Positions 49,517 to 56,838 of a stretch of DNA of 58,933 bases are shown here, piece by piece (position 1 is the first letter of the stretch; every line of letters starts with the position of its first letter). Location: the NCBI GenBank assembly GCA_035363255.1, contig DAOSES010000015.1:1-58933 (forward strand), read 5' to 3'. The DNA is from T3SED10-260 sp035363255. Its GTDB lineage: Bacteria > Caldisericota > Caldisericia > UBA6126. The notes under the pieces were generated by a model. That model was not told the origin of the DNA. It saw nothing but the letters and a program-made list of their open reading frames with translations, and did not search any database. Made by a program: the position numbers and the translations under genes.

Positions 49517-51335
49517 TCAAACTGTCAATATAACCATTAATGGGAAACCATTTAGCGTAGCTGCTCATAGCACCATTCTTGAAGCTTGTGAAAAAGCTCA
49601 TATCCATGTGCCCACTTTGTGCTACCTTAAAGAGATTTGCGAAGAGGGCTCATGTGGAATCTGTGTAGTCGAAGTTGCAAAAGCAAGAACATTGCAAAGA
49701 GCTTGTATTACTGAAGTTTTTGAAGGTATGGAAATTAAAACACATACTCCCCGAGTGCTTGAAGCAAGAAAAACGGTAGCTGAACTTATTCTTGCAAATC
49801 ATCCTAAAGACTGTCTTTCCTGCGATGCAAATGAATCTTGTGATTTACGTCAACTCACTTACGATTTAGGTATTTCCGAAGTACATTTTGAAAAAACTCG
49901 TGAAAATGATTTTGAACTCGATCTCACATCTCCTTCGTTTAAACGTGACATGAATAAATGCATCCTTTGCAAACGTTGTGTTGAAGTTTGCGAAAAAGTT
50001 CAGTCGGTATCAGTTATTGACACTGCCGGACGAGGCATGAAAAATCGAATAGCAACTTTTATGGATCGTGGTATTGGTGAATCCTATTGTATTAATTGCG
50101 GTCAATGCGTTTTGGTTTGCCCCACTGGCGCTCTTATTGAACAAAGTGAAGTTGATCTCGTTTGGAAGGCTTTGGCAGATCCCAAAAAGATTATCCTGGT
50201 TGAAACAGCTCCAGCAGTGCGCGTTGCTATTGGTGAAGAATTTGGTCTTCCTGCTGGATCCCTGGTTACCAAACAAATGGTTGCTGGTCTTCGTCGATTA
50301 GGTTTCACGAAAGTATTTGATACCAATTTCTCTGCCGATTTAACCATTATGGAAGAAGGTTATGAGCTTATAGGTCGCATTAAAAAGGCACTAGGTCAAG
50401 ACAAAGGTGAATACCACGGTCCCACCAATCTTCCAATGATCACCTCTTGCTCTCCTGGTTGGATCAAATTTGCTGAACACTTTTTCCCTGGAGTTTTAGA
50501 TCATCTATCAACTTGCAAGTCACCTCAACAAATGTTTGGTGCTGTAGCAAAAACATACTACGCTGAAAAGTTAAAAGTTGATCCCAGAGATATTGTAGTC
50601 GTTTCTATCATGCCTTGTGTTGCAAAAAAATATGAAGCAAAACGCCCTGAAATGAATAGTGCTTTCCATTATTGGAAAAACAAACTTCATCTTACTGATG
50701 ATCAATCTTTCCAGGATGTTGACCATGTACTTACCACTCGTGAAGCTGCCCGTATGATGAAACAAGCAGGTATTTTCCTTCCAGATCTACCTAATGAAGA
50801 GTTTGATCAGCCTCTAGGTTCATCTACCGGTGCTGCTGTGATATTCGGTTCATCGGGCGGAGTTATGGAAGCTGCAATCCGTACTGCTTATGAAGTTATC
50901 ACAGAGTCTCCTCTGCCTAAGCTTGATTTCGAAGAAGTCCGTGGCTTGCAGGGCATTAAAAGCGCTACTATCGATATTCAAGGGCTGGGACTTAAGATTG
51001 CTGTTGCCAATGGCCTTGGAAATGCTCGAGTTCTTCTTGAACAAGTTGCCAAAGGCGAATCACCCTATCATTTCATCGAAGTAATGGCATGTCCAGGTGG
51101 TTGTATCGGTGGAGGTGGACAACCCTATCCCACTAATACCGAAGTAAGAGAAAAACGTATGAAAGCAATCTATTGTGAAGATTGTAATTTACCCATACGT
51201 AAATCCCACGAAAATCCATCTATTACTGACATTTACAAAGATTTTCTTGGACAGCCCAATGGTGAAAAATCCCACCATCTATTACATACCTCCTACACTC
51301 AACGCGACATCTACGAGCAAGAAAAAGAAAGATAA
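49509..51335 (+). CDS. hndD: [FeFe] hydrogenase catalytic subunit, HndD type
   Basis: A 608-residue M3-type [FeFe] hydrogenase. In order: an N-terminal [2Fe-2S] domain (CEEGSCGICVVEV), a His-ligated [4Fe-4S] site (HPKDCLSCDANESC), two [4Fe-4S] clusters (CILCKRCVEVCE, CINCGQCVLVCP), H-cluster motifs L1 TSCSPGW, L2 MPCVAKKYEAKRPE and L3 EVMACPGGCIGGGGQPY, and the small-subunit tail. L1 has Ser where many enzymes have a second Cys, and a Cys lies in STCKSPQQM, a combination I recall from HndD-type enzymes. The ATG at 49509 follows GGGAGG. Its maturases HydE, HydF and HydG are not in the window. Confidence 0.94.
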   Translation: MNDQTVNITINGKPFSVAAHSTILEACEKAHIHVPTLCYLKEICEEGSCGICVVEVAKARTLQRACITEVFEGMEIKTHTPRVLEARKTVAELILANHPKDCLSCDANESCDLRQLTYDLGISEVHFEKTRENDFELDLTSPSFKRDMNKCILCKRCVEVCEKVQSVSVIDTAGRGMKNRIATFMDRGIGESYCINCGQCVLVCPTGALIEQSEVDLVWKALADPKKIILVETAPAVRVAIGEEFGLPAGSLVTKQMVAGLRRLGFTKVFDTNFSADLTIMEEGYELIGRIKKALGQDKGEYHGPTNLPMITSCSPGWIKFAEHFFPGVLDHLSTCKSPQQMFGAVAKTYYAEKLKVDPRDIVVVSIMPCVAKKYEAKRPEMNSAFHYWKNKLHLTDDQSFQDVDHVLTTREAARMMKQAGIFLPDLPNEEFDQPLGSSTGAAVIFGSSGGVMEAAIRTAYEVITESPLPKLDFEEVRGLQGIKSATIDIQGLGLKIAVANGLGNARVLLEQVAKGESPYHFIEVMACPGGCIGGGGQPYPTNTEVREKRMKAIYCEDCNLPIRKSHENPSITDIYKDFLGQPNGEKSHHLLHTSYTQRDIYEQEKER

Positions 51336-51342
51336 CACTCTC

Positions 51343-51381
51343 AAAAAAGAGGCAAGGGCTTTTGCCCTTGCCTCTTTTTTT
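51343..51381 (+). terminator. Rho-independent terminator after the hydrogenase operon
   Basis: An 11-bp perfect stem GAGGCAAGGGC (51349-51359) with its complement at 51364-51374, loop TTTT, and seven T at 51375-51381. A six-A run on the other side extends the stem, so it could also stop opposing transcription. Confidence 0.95.
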
Positions 51382-51460
51382 ATTGAATTATTCTAGGCTT
51401 GTGATACCTTATATGATATCCAGTAAGTGATGAATATATGAGAATAATTAAGGATTAGCA

Positions 51461-52300
51461 ATGGAAGACAACTTTTTAAACGCTCAAGGGATTACCAAGT
51501 TTTTATCTGAAGAATCGGGCGTACAAAAAGCAAGGCTTGATTTAAAATCGCTCCTCATTCTTGGTTTTATGGCCGGAGCATTTATTTCTTTCGGAGGCAT
51601 GATCTCGGTAGTAGTTCTTACTGATAGCTCTTTTTTTATTGGTAAAGCCTTGAGTAAAATTCTAGCAGGAATGTTTTTCAGTATGGGCTTGTTGCTCGTT
51701 TTATTAAGCAATGCAGAACTTTTTACTGGTAACAGTCTTATGCTTATATCTTTATTCAACAAAAAAATTACTTTTATCAGACTCTTAAGAAATTGGTTCT
51801 TTGTCTATTTGGCAAATTTTCTTGGTTCAATGTGCCTTGCTATTTTATTGTTTTACTCAGGTATTTGGAAAAACGATCAATACCTCTATGCACAAACCAT
51901 CCATTCTATCGCACTAAAAAAAGTCAGTTTGCCTATTATTGAAGCTTTTTTTCGAGGTGTTTTATGTAATTGGCTGGTTTGTCTCGCGATATGGATGAGT
52001 TTTTCTTCCAAAGCCATTGTCAATAAATTTTTTGCTATTCTTTTACCCATAACAAGCTTTATTGCATTGAGTTTTGAGCATAGTGTGGCAAATATGTTTA
52101 TATTACCTTTTGCTTATTTGACTCAAACATCTCTTTCAACTATCTCAATTCCAACAACAACTATTCCAAGCATGATTGAGCTCAATTGGACAACTATTCT
52201 CAGTAACAATTTACTACCAGTTTCATTGGGAAACATTGTTGGCGGAGTTTTCTTTGTATCATTCATTTTTTGGCTTGCTTATTGCCATCAAAAGCTGTAA
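51461..52300 (+). CDS. Formate/nitrite transporter family channel
   Basis: A 279-residue FNT protein (FocA/NirC). Six membrane helices are visible, with the family marks GFMAGAFISFGG, NAELFTGN and the conserved SFEHSVANMF. Placement between the hydrogenase operon and molybdopterin genes favours formate over nitrite or hydrosulfide, but the substrate is inferred. It starts after the terminator, so it should have its own promoter. A TATGAT at 51412-51417 is a weak candidate. Confidence 0.88.
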   Translation: MEDNFLNAQGITKFLSEESGVQKARLDLKSLLILGFMAGAFISFGGMISVVVLTDSSFFIGKALSKILAGMFFSMGLLLVLLSNAELFTGNSLMLISLFNKKITFIRLLRNWFFVYLANFLGSMCLAILLFYSGIWKNDQYLYAQTIHSIALKKVSLPIIEAFFRGVLCNWLVCLAIWMSFSSKAIVNKFFAILLPITSFIALSFEHSVANMFILPFAYLTQTSLSTISIPTTTIPSMIELNWTTILSNNLLPVSLGNIVGGVFFVSFIFWLAYCHQKL

Positions 52301-52320
52301 CATGAAAGAAAGAAGAATAT

Positions 52321-52758
52321 ATGCCAATTACCAACATTAGCCAAAAACATCCACAACTTCGTACCGCAATAGCTGAAGGAAGCATCCTACTTTCAGCCCA
52401 TACCATGCATCTCATCTTAGACAAGCAAATCCCCAAGGGTGATCCATTGCAAATCGCTGAAGCTGCAGCCCTATTAGCCATCAAACAAACACCCTATCTG
52501 ATTCCACATTGTCACCCCATTCCCATACATGGGGCGGAAGTTTTTTTTAGACTCTCCGATTCTACTCTTACATGCAGTGTTAAAGTTATTTCTTTTGGAG
52601 TCACAGGTATCGAAATCGAAGCCATCACAGGAGTAAGTATTGCACTTTGCACTATATGGGATTGTGTAAAATATCTTGAAAAAAATGAACATGGAGAGTA
52701 CCCAAACACTATGATTCAATCAATCAAAGTAATACAAAAAGAAAAAAAAGATGTCTAA
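52321..52758 (+). CDS. moaC: Cyclic pyranopterin monophosphate synthase MoaC
   Basis: A 145-residue MoaC. KGDPLQIAEAAALLAIK, LIPHCHPIPI, TGIEIEAITGVSIALCTIWDCVK keep the catalytic Asp and Lys of the usual YDMCK motif (here WDCVK) but are more divergent than typical. It converts the MoaA product to cPMP. First of six closely packed cofactor genes, and it overlaps moeA by eight bases. Confidence 0.88.
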   Translation: MPITNISQKHPQLRTAIAEGSILLSAHTMHLILDKQIPKGDPLQIAEAAALLAIKQTPYLIPHCHPIPIHGAEVFFRLSDSTLTCSVKVISFGVTGIEIEAITGVSIALCTIWDCVKYLEKNEHGEYPNTMIQSIKVIQKEKKDV

Positions 52759-53974
52759 ATCAGGTTTTCATCAACTTCACTCTTTGAAAGAGGCTTTGGA
52801 AATACTCTATAGTATATCTACTCCAGTTCAAGAAACTGAGTTCAGTCTTGATCAAGCATTAAACAAAATCTGTAGCAGAGATATAAACGCTCCTATTGCT
52901 GTGCCTTCTTTTTCAAAATCAGCTATGGATGGTTATGCAGTTTTATCCTCTGACACTTACTATGCCAGTCCTACTAGACCAATCGCTCTTGAGCTGATTG
53001 GGGAGATACTTCCAGGCGAAGACACAAAGCAAGTGATTTCTACGGGACAATGCATTGAAATAGCTACTGGTGCCAAAGTTCCTGAAGGAGCAGATGGTAT
53101 TGTAATGGTTGAACATACTGAAAAAGAAGGCACTCAAGTGAAAGTTTTCAGTTCAACGGCCCCTGGTCACCATATTATCCAAGCTGGATCGGATATCTCA
53201 AAAAACCAGTTAGTAGTAAAAAAAGGTACCAGACTCACTGCAAGGCATACTTCTCTCTTGTCAGGGCTTGGCATGGAGAAAATTCATTGCTTCCAAGGCC
53301 TTGTTGTCGCTGTAGCCTCTACTGGCAACGAAATAGTACGACCTCCCAATCCGCTTGCTTCAGCTCAATCATATGATATTAATGCTAGAGCCCTAATTGA
53401 TTCTATTAGGGAATATGGCTGTGTCGCCAAAGATTTTGGTGTAATCGTGGATGAGGCTAAAGAAATTGAAAAAACCATTCTTGAGATGGTCAAACAAGCT
53501 GATATTGTAGTTATTAGCGGTGGGTCTTCGCTGGGTACAAAAGATTTAATACTCGAGCAGATTAACAAAATAGGACAAGTCTTAGTGCATGGAATTGCAG
53601 TTAAGCCAGGCAAACCAACTCTAATAGGTAAAATTCAAGATAAACTAATCTTAGGCCTCCCTGGTCATCCCGCTTCTGCATTGTCCAATTTTTTCATTCT
53701 GATAAAGCCATATCTGGATTTTTTGTTTCAAGTTCATACCTCGATTACTCCGTTTATAGATGCTCGATTAACTTGTAAAATTGCCTCTACTATTGGAAGG
53801 TTTGAATTTATCCCTGTACAAGTTCAAGAATGCGACTCTGAATTCTTGGCGCTTCCTCAACTAAAAGGTTCGAGTGCAATTTCTCCGATGATGAATAGTG
53901 ATGGTTATATCAAGATTAACGAAAACATAGAAGTTTTGGATAAAAATACCTTGGTTCGAGTTTTTTTGTTTTAA
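52751..53974 (+). CDS. moeA: Molybdopterin molybdenumtransferase MoeA
   Basis: A 407-residue enzyme inserting molybdate or tungstate into adenylylated molybdopterin. SFSKSAMDGYAV, EIATGAKVPEGAD, ISGGSSLGTKDL and LGLPGHPASALSNF are the family motifs. The C-terminal domain IV is present. It shares one base with the following mog gene (TAATG). Confidence 0.92.
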   Translation: MSKSGFHQLHSLKEALEILYSISTPVQETEFSLDQALNKICSRDINAPIAVPSFSKSAMDGYAVLSSDTYYASPTRPIALELIGEILPGEDTKQVISTGQCIEIATGAKVPEGADGIVMVEHTEKEGTQVKVFSSTAPGHHIIQAGSDISKNQLVVKKGTRLTARHTSLLSGLGMEKIHCFQGLVVAVASTGNEIVRPPNPLASAQSYDINARALIDSIREYGCVAKDFGVIVDEAKEIEKTILEMVKQADIVVISGGSSLGTKDLILEQINKIGQVLVHGIAVKPGKPTLIGKIQDKLILGLPGHPASALSNFFILIKPYLDFLFQVHTSITPFIDARLTCKIASTIGRFEFIPVQVQECDSEFLALPQLKGSSAISPMMNSDGYIKINENIEVLDKNTLVRVFLF

Positions 53975-54465
53975 TGAAGAAGTACTTGTTAGGCATTCTT
54001 GTTATATCAGACAGCTCTTTTAATAAAACTCGAATTAGCACTACTCAAGACCTTATCATTGATCATCTTCATGACTTGTTTGATATATCGGTTGTTAAAA
54101 TTATACCCGACCATCCACTTGAAATTGAAACTACCTTGTCTGAATGGGCTGACAATCTCCATCTCGATTTAATACTCAGCACAGGTGGAACTGGAGCAAG
54201 TCCAAGGGATTTTACGCCAGAAGCAAGCATGAAGATATTTGATAAAGAGATACCCGGTATTTCTGAGTACTTAAGAATAAAAACAATCGAAAAAACTCCC
54301 TACGCTTGTTTATCCAGAGGAAAATCAGGTAGTCGCAAGCAAACCTTGATTATAAATCTTCCGGGTAGCTCTAAAGCAGTGAAAGAGTATCTTGAACTTC
54401 TCCAACCCATCCTTGGTCATGCCATAGATATCATTCAAGGGAAAGTAAATCGTTGTGGAGGGTAA
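53974..54465 (+). CDS. mog: Molybdopterin adenylyltransferase MogA/MoaB
   Basis: A 163-residue MoCF-domain protein that adenylylates molybdopterin before MoeA acts. ILSTGGTGASPRDFTPEA and LIINLPGSSKAVKEYLE are diagnostic. The size fits the MogA/MoaB group, and I cannot separate the two names by eye. Confidence 0.88.
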   Translation: MKKYLLGILVISDSSFNKTRISTTQDLIIDHLHDLFDISVVKIIPDHPLEIETTLSEWADNLHLDLILSTGGTGASPRDFTPEASMKIFDKEIPGISEYLRIKTIEKTPYACLSRGKSGSRKQTLIINLPGSSKAVKEYLELLQPILGHAIDIIQGKVNRCGG

Positions 54466-54468
54466 GGT

Positions 54469-54717
54469 ATGAATAATATACATGTTCTTCTCTTTGCGGG
54501 TATTCGTGAAGGCATTGGTCTTGACAAGCTAATTTTGAGCTATCCTCAAGGTATTACTTTGGGTCAACTCATCCAGGATATGGAAACAACATATCCTCAT
54601 CTTTTGCGCTTGTTCAGATCTTGTCAATTCATTGTTAATTGTCAGGAAATCCAAGTGGATTATATCCTACAGGATAATGATGAGGTTGCAATTCTTCCTC
54701 CCTTGGGAGGGGGTTAA
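54469..54717 (+). CDS. moaD: Molybdopterin synthase small subunit MoaD
   Basis: An 82-residue ubiquitin-fold sulfur carrier. LFAGIREGIGLDKL is the N-terminal strand and DNDEVAILPPLGGG the C-terminus. The final Gly-Gly is thiocarboxylated after adenylylation by the MoeB-like enzyme two genes downstream. Confidence 0.9.
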   Translation: MNNIHVLLFAGIREGIGLDKLILSYPQGITLGQLIQDMETTYPHLLRLFRSCQFIVNCQEIQVDYILQDNDEVAILPPLGGG

Positions 54718-54723
54718 AGATTT

Positions 54724-55131
54724 ATGCTCAAGCTTCAAAAAGATCCTCTTGATCTTCAGGAATACTTTAAAAGCATCAATGCAAGCATTGGGGCTTGTTT
54801 ATTTTTTGCAGGCATCGTCAGAAATGCTCCGGAAGATCAACAAGTTCAAGGGATCGAATATCATGCTTATGACAAGTTATGCTTTCACAAAGAAAAGCAT
54901 TTTGAGCAGAATTTCAAGTCTCTTTTTCCTGACAAATCTTATCATATCGTTCACCGTTTGGGTTATGTGCCAGTCAAAGAAACTTCCTTAATAGTTACGC
55001 TATTCTCACCTCATCGCAAAAAGTCATTTTCTTCTCTTGAGTTTATCGTCGAATGGATCAAATCGGATCTTCCAGTGTGGAAAAAAATCATTCATTGTGA
55101 TGGCAGTAGTCATTGGAAAGCCAACTTTTAA
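54724..55131 (+). CDS. moaE: Molybdopterin synthase large subunit MoaE
   Basis: A 135-residue MoaE that transfers MoaD sulfur to cPMP. GACLFFAGIVRN, GIEYHAYDKL, HRLGYVPVKETSLIV and the catalytic Lys region DLPVWKKI are present. It lies six bases after moaD. Confidence 0.9.
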   Translation: MLKLQKDPLDLQEYFKSINASIGACLFFAGIVRNAPEDQQVQGIEYHAYDKLCFHKEKHFEQNFKSLFPDKSYHIVHRLGYVPVKETSLIVTLFSPHRKKSFSSLEFIVEWIKSDLPVWKKIIHCDGSSHWKANF

Positions 55132-55132
55132 C

Positions 55133-55894
55133 ATGAATAACTCTGATCCTTTATTTCGATATGAACGCCAACTTTGGATGAAATCAATATCTCTCGAGGG
55201 TCAAAAAAAAATAGCTCAAACCTCAGTTTTAGTGGTTGGAGCTGGAGGTTTAGGTTCACCCATTTTATTCTATTTAGCTGCTGCTGGGATAGGTAAAATA
55301 GGAATTATGGATGACGACCAAATCACTTCAAGCAATCTAAATCGACAAATACTATACACTACCAAAGATCTAGGTTTAAAAAAAAGCTCAACTGCAAAAC
55401 AACGCATTCAAGATCTCAATCCCTCCATCCGCGTTGAAGACTATTCTGAACGTTTAGATCAGCATAATGCCCAAAACATCATTTCAAAATATTCTTTACT
55501 TATTGATGCTAGCGATAATTATCCCACCAGATATCTGATCAACGATACCAGTGTTTTATTGAGGATTCCACTCTTCTTTGCAGCGGTATCTGCTTGGTCA
55601 GGAATTTTCTTCGCACGAATACCCCATCGTAATCAAGCATGTTTTCGTTGTTGTTATCCTGTTCCTTTGCCAGAAGCAGAATCCCAGGATGAAAAACATG
55701 CTGGGATCATTGGTGCTACTGCTGGCTTTCTTGGTTCTTTGCTTTGCACTCAAATCATCCAGTATATTACTCAGGACACCTTTGCATATGAAGGTAAAAT
55801 GTTATGGGTTGACCTTGAAAAAGCCAGGTTTTTCACCTATCCTTGCACTCTTAAAGAAACTTGTTTGTGTCATTCACTTGAAAAAGCATCATGA
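55133..55894 (+). CDS. moeB: MoeB/ThiF-family adenylyltransferase
   Basis: A 253-residue E1-like enzyme that adenylylates the C-terminus of MoaD. VVGAGGLGSPILFYLAAAGIG is the nucleotide fold, and SNLNRQILY, the catalytic Asp in LIDASDNYPTRY and a partial zinc site (CFRCC and CLCH) follow. Context favours MoeB over ThiF. The ATG at 55133 is chosen, as the longer frame reads back into moaE. Confidence 0.85.
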   Translation: MNNSDPLFRYERQLWMKSISLEGQKKIAQTSVLVVGAGGLGSPILFYLAAAGIGKIGIMDDDQITSSNLNRQILYTTKDLGLKKSSTAKQRIQDLNPSIRVEDYSERLDQHNAQNIISKYSLLIDASDNYPTRYLINDTSVLLRIPLFFAAVSAWSGIFFARIPHRNQACFRCCYPVPLPEAESQDEKHAGIIGATAGFLGSLLCTQIIQYITQDTFAYEGKMLWVDLEKARFFTYPCTLKETCLCHSLEKAS

Positions 55895-55975
55895 AAGTAA
55901 TTGTTGAACTTTTCGCTAGTTTTCACATTGATTAAAACGTAGTGTTTTTTTATACACCATTTAAGGAGGAGTATT

Positions 55976-56488
55976 TTGAAGCAATTAGATAATTCTGCAA
56001 AGATTAAGTGGATAACTCGTACTGCAATTTTGCTTTCTCTTTTGCTCGCATTCCAAATTTTAGGGCTACCTCAACCTATCACAGGCCCTGTAGTCAATTT
56101 TATTTTACTTTTCACCGTAGTCCTGAATGGTTTTTATAGTTCCATGGTCATTGGCGCACTTAGTCCTCTTATTGCCTTTTCCAGGGGCATACTTCCCGCA
56201 CCTCTGGGCCCCATGATTCCCTTTATCATCCTTGGTAACTTGGTGTATATTGCGGTTTTTGCTATAGCCAGAAGAAAAAACAAGAAACCTCTTTACCAGT
56301 TGTTGGCTGTTGTCCTGGCTTCGGTGTTAAAGTATCTGGTTTTGTCAAGCGCAGTGAAGTTCTTTGTAGCTGTTCCAGCACCTATTGCCCAAGCGATGAG
56401 TTTTCCACAACTTATCACTGCATTGCTGGGAGGATTGATTTTAATACTCATGGAACCTGTCTGGAAAAACACTGCAAATAAAAGATAA
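55976..56488 (+). CDS. ECF transporter S-component-like membrane protein
   Basis: A 170-residue protein of four to six hydrophobic helices, with the FSRGILPAPLGPMIPFIILGN segment seen in ECF vitamin-transporter substrate-binding subunits. The start is TTG at 55976 with a strong AAGGAGG seven bases before it. The substrate is unknown, and the EcfA/EcfT energising module is not in the window. The 81-base gap before it shows no riboswitch I can recognise. Confidence 0.65.
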   Translation: MKQLDNSAKIKWITRTAILLSLLLAFQILGLPQPITGPVVNFILLFTVVLNGFYSSMVIGALSPLIAFSRGILPAPLGPMIPFIILGNLVYIAVFAIARRKNKKPLYQLLAVVLASVLKYLVLSSAVKFFVAVPAPIAQAMSFPQLITALLGGLILILMEPVWKNTANKR

Positions 56489-56492
56489 AATA

Positions 56493-56539
56493 AAAAAAAG
56501 AGCATGAATTGAGCAAATCTCAATTCATGCTCTTTTTTT
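56493..56539. terminator. Bidirectional terminator
   Basis: A 14-bp perfect stem (56500-56513 with 56519-56532, loop CAAAT) flanked by seven A and seven T. It lies between two convergent genes and should stop transcription from both sides. Confidence 0.93.
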
Positions 56540-56544
56540 AACGA

Positions 56545-56793
56545 TTAAAGACTAATTAAAGCAGAGTGGAGACCTTGAATTGCGTTTAAGTCTGACTTAA
56601 GAAGATCAATTTCTGAGGGTTTGTCTAGTAGGGTGAGAATAATCACTCCACAATCAGAACATACATTTTCGTTGGCTTCATGAAAACCAATACGGTTTTG
56701 AATAATACAGCCATGCTTTGTCAGTACTTCTTGAACTTTAAGGGCATTATTGGTGCGTTTATCAAGTTTGATAGCCATTACATTACATTTCAT
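56545..56793 (-). CDS. TM1266-like iron-only hydrogenase system regulator
   Basis: An 82-residue ACT/NikR-C-like protein matching the small putative regulators that accompany [FeFe] hydrogenase and its maturases: VQEVLTKHGCIIQNRIG, a hydrophobic strand GVIILTLLDKPSEID and a final GLHSALISL. Four Cys are present (C3, C29, and C45-C48 as CSDC), which may bind metal. The link to the hydrogenase operon 5 kb away is from family context. The annotation is tentative because such domains are short. Confidence 0.6.
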   Translation of the reverse strand: MKCNVMAIKLDKRTNNALKVQEVLTKHGCIIQNRIGFHEANENVCSDCGVIILTLLDKPSEIDLLKSDLNAIQGLHSALISL

Positions 56794-56838
56794 AAGTGCC
56801 TCCTCGTTTTCTGGATATATGTAAGAGTATAAGGGATA

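Noticed and set aside
52301..52320. Molybdenum-cofactor riboswitch before moaC
   Set aside because: Only 20 bases separate moaC from the transporter gene, and the space before mobB is also too short and lacks the conserved structure.
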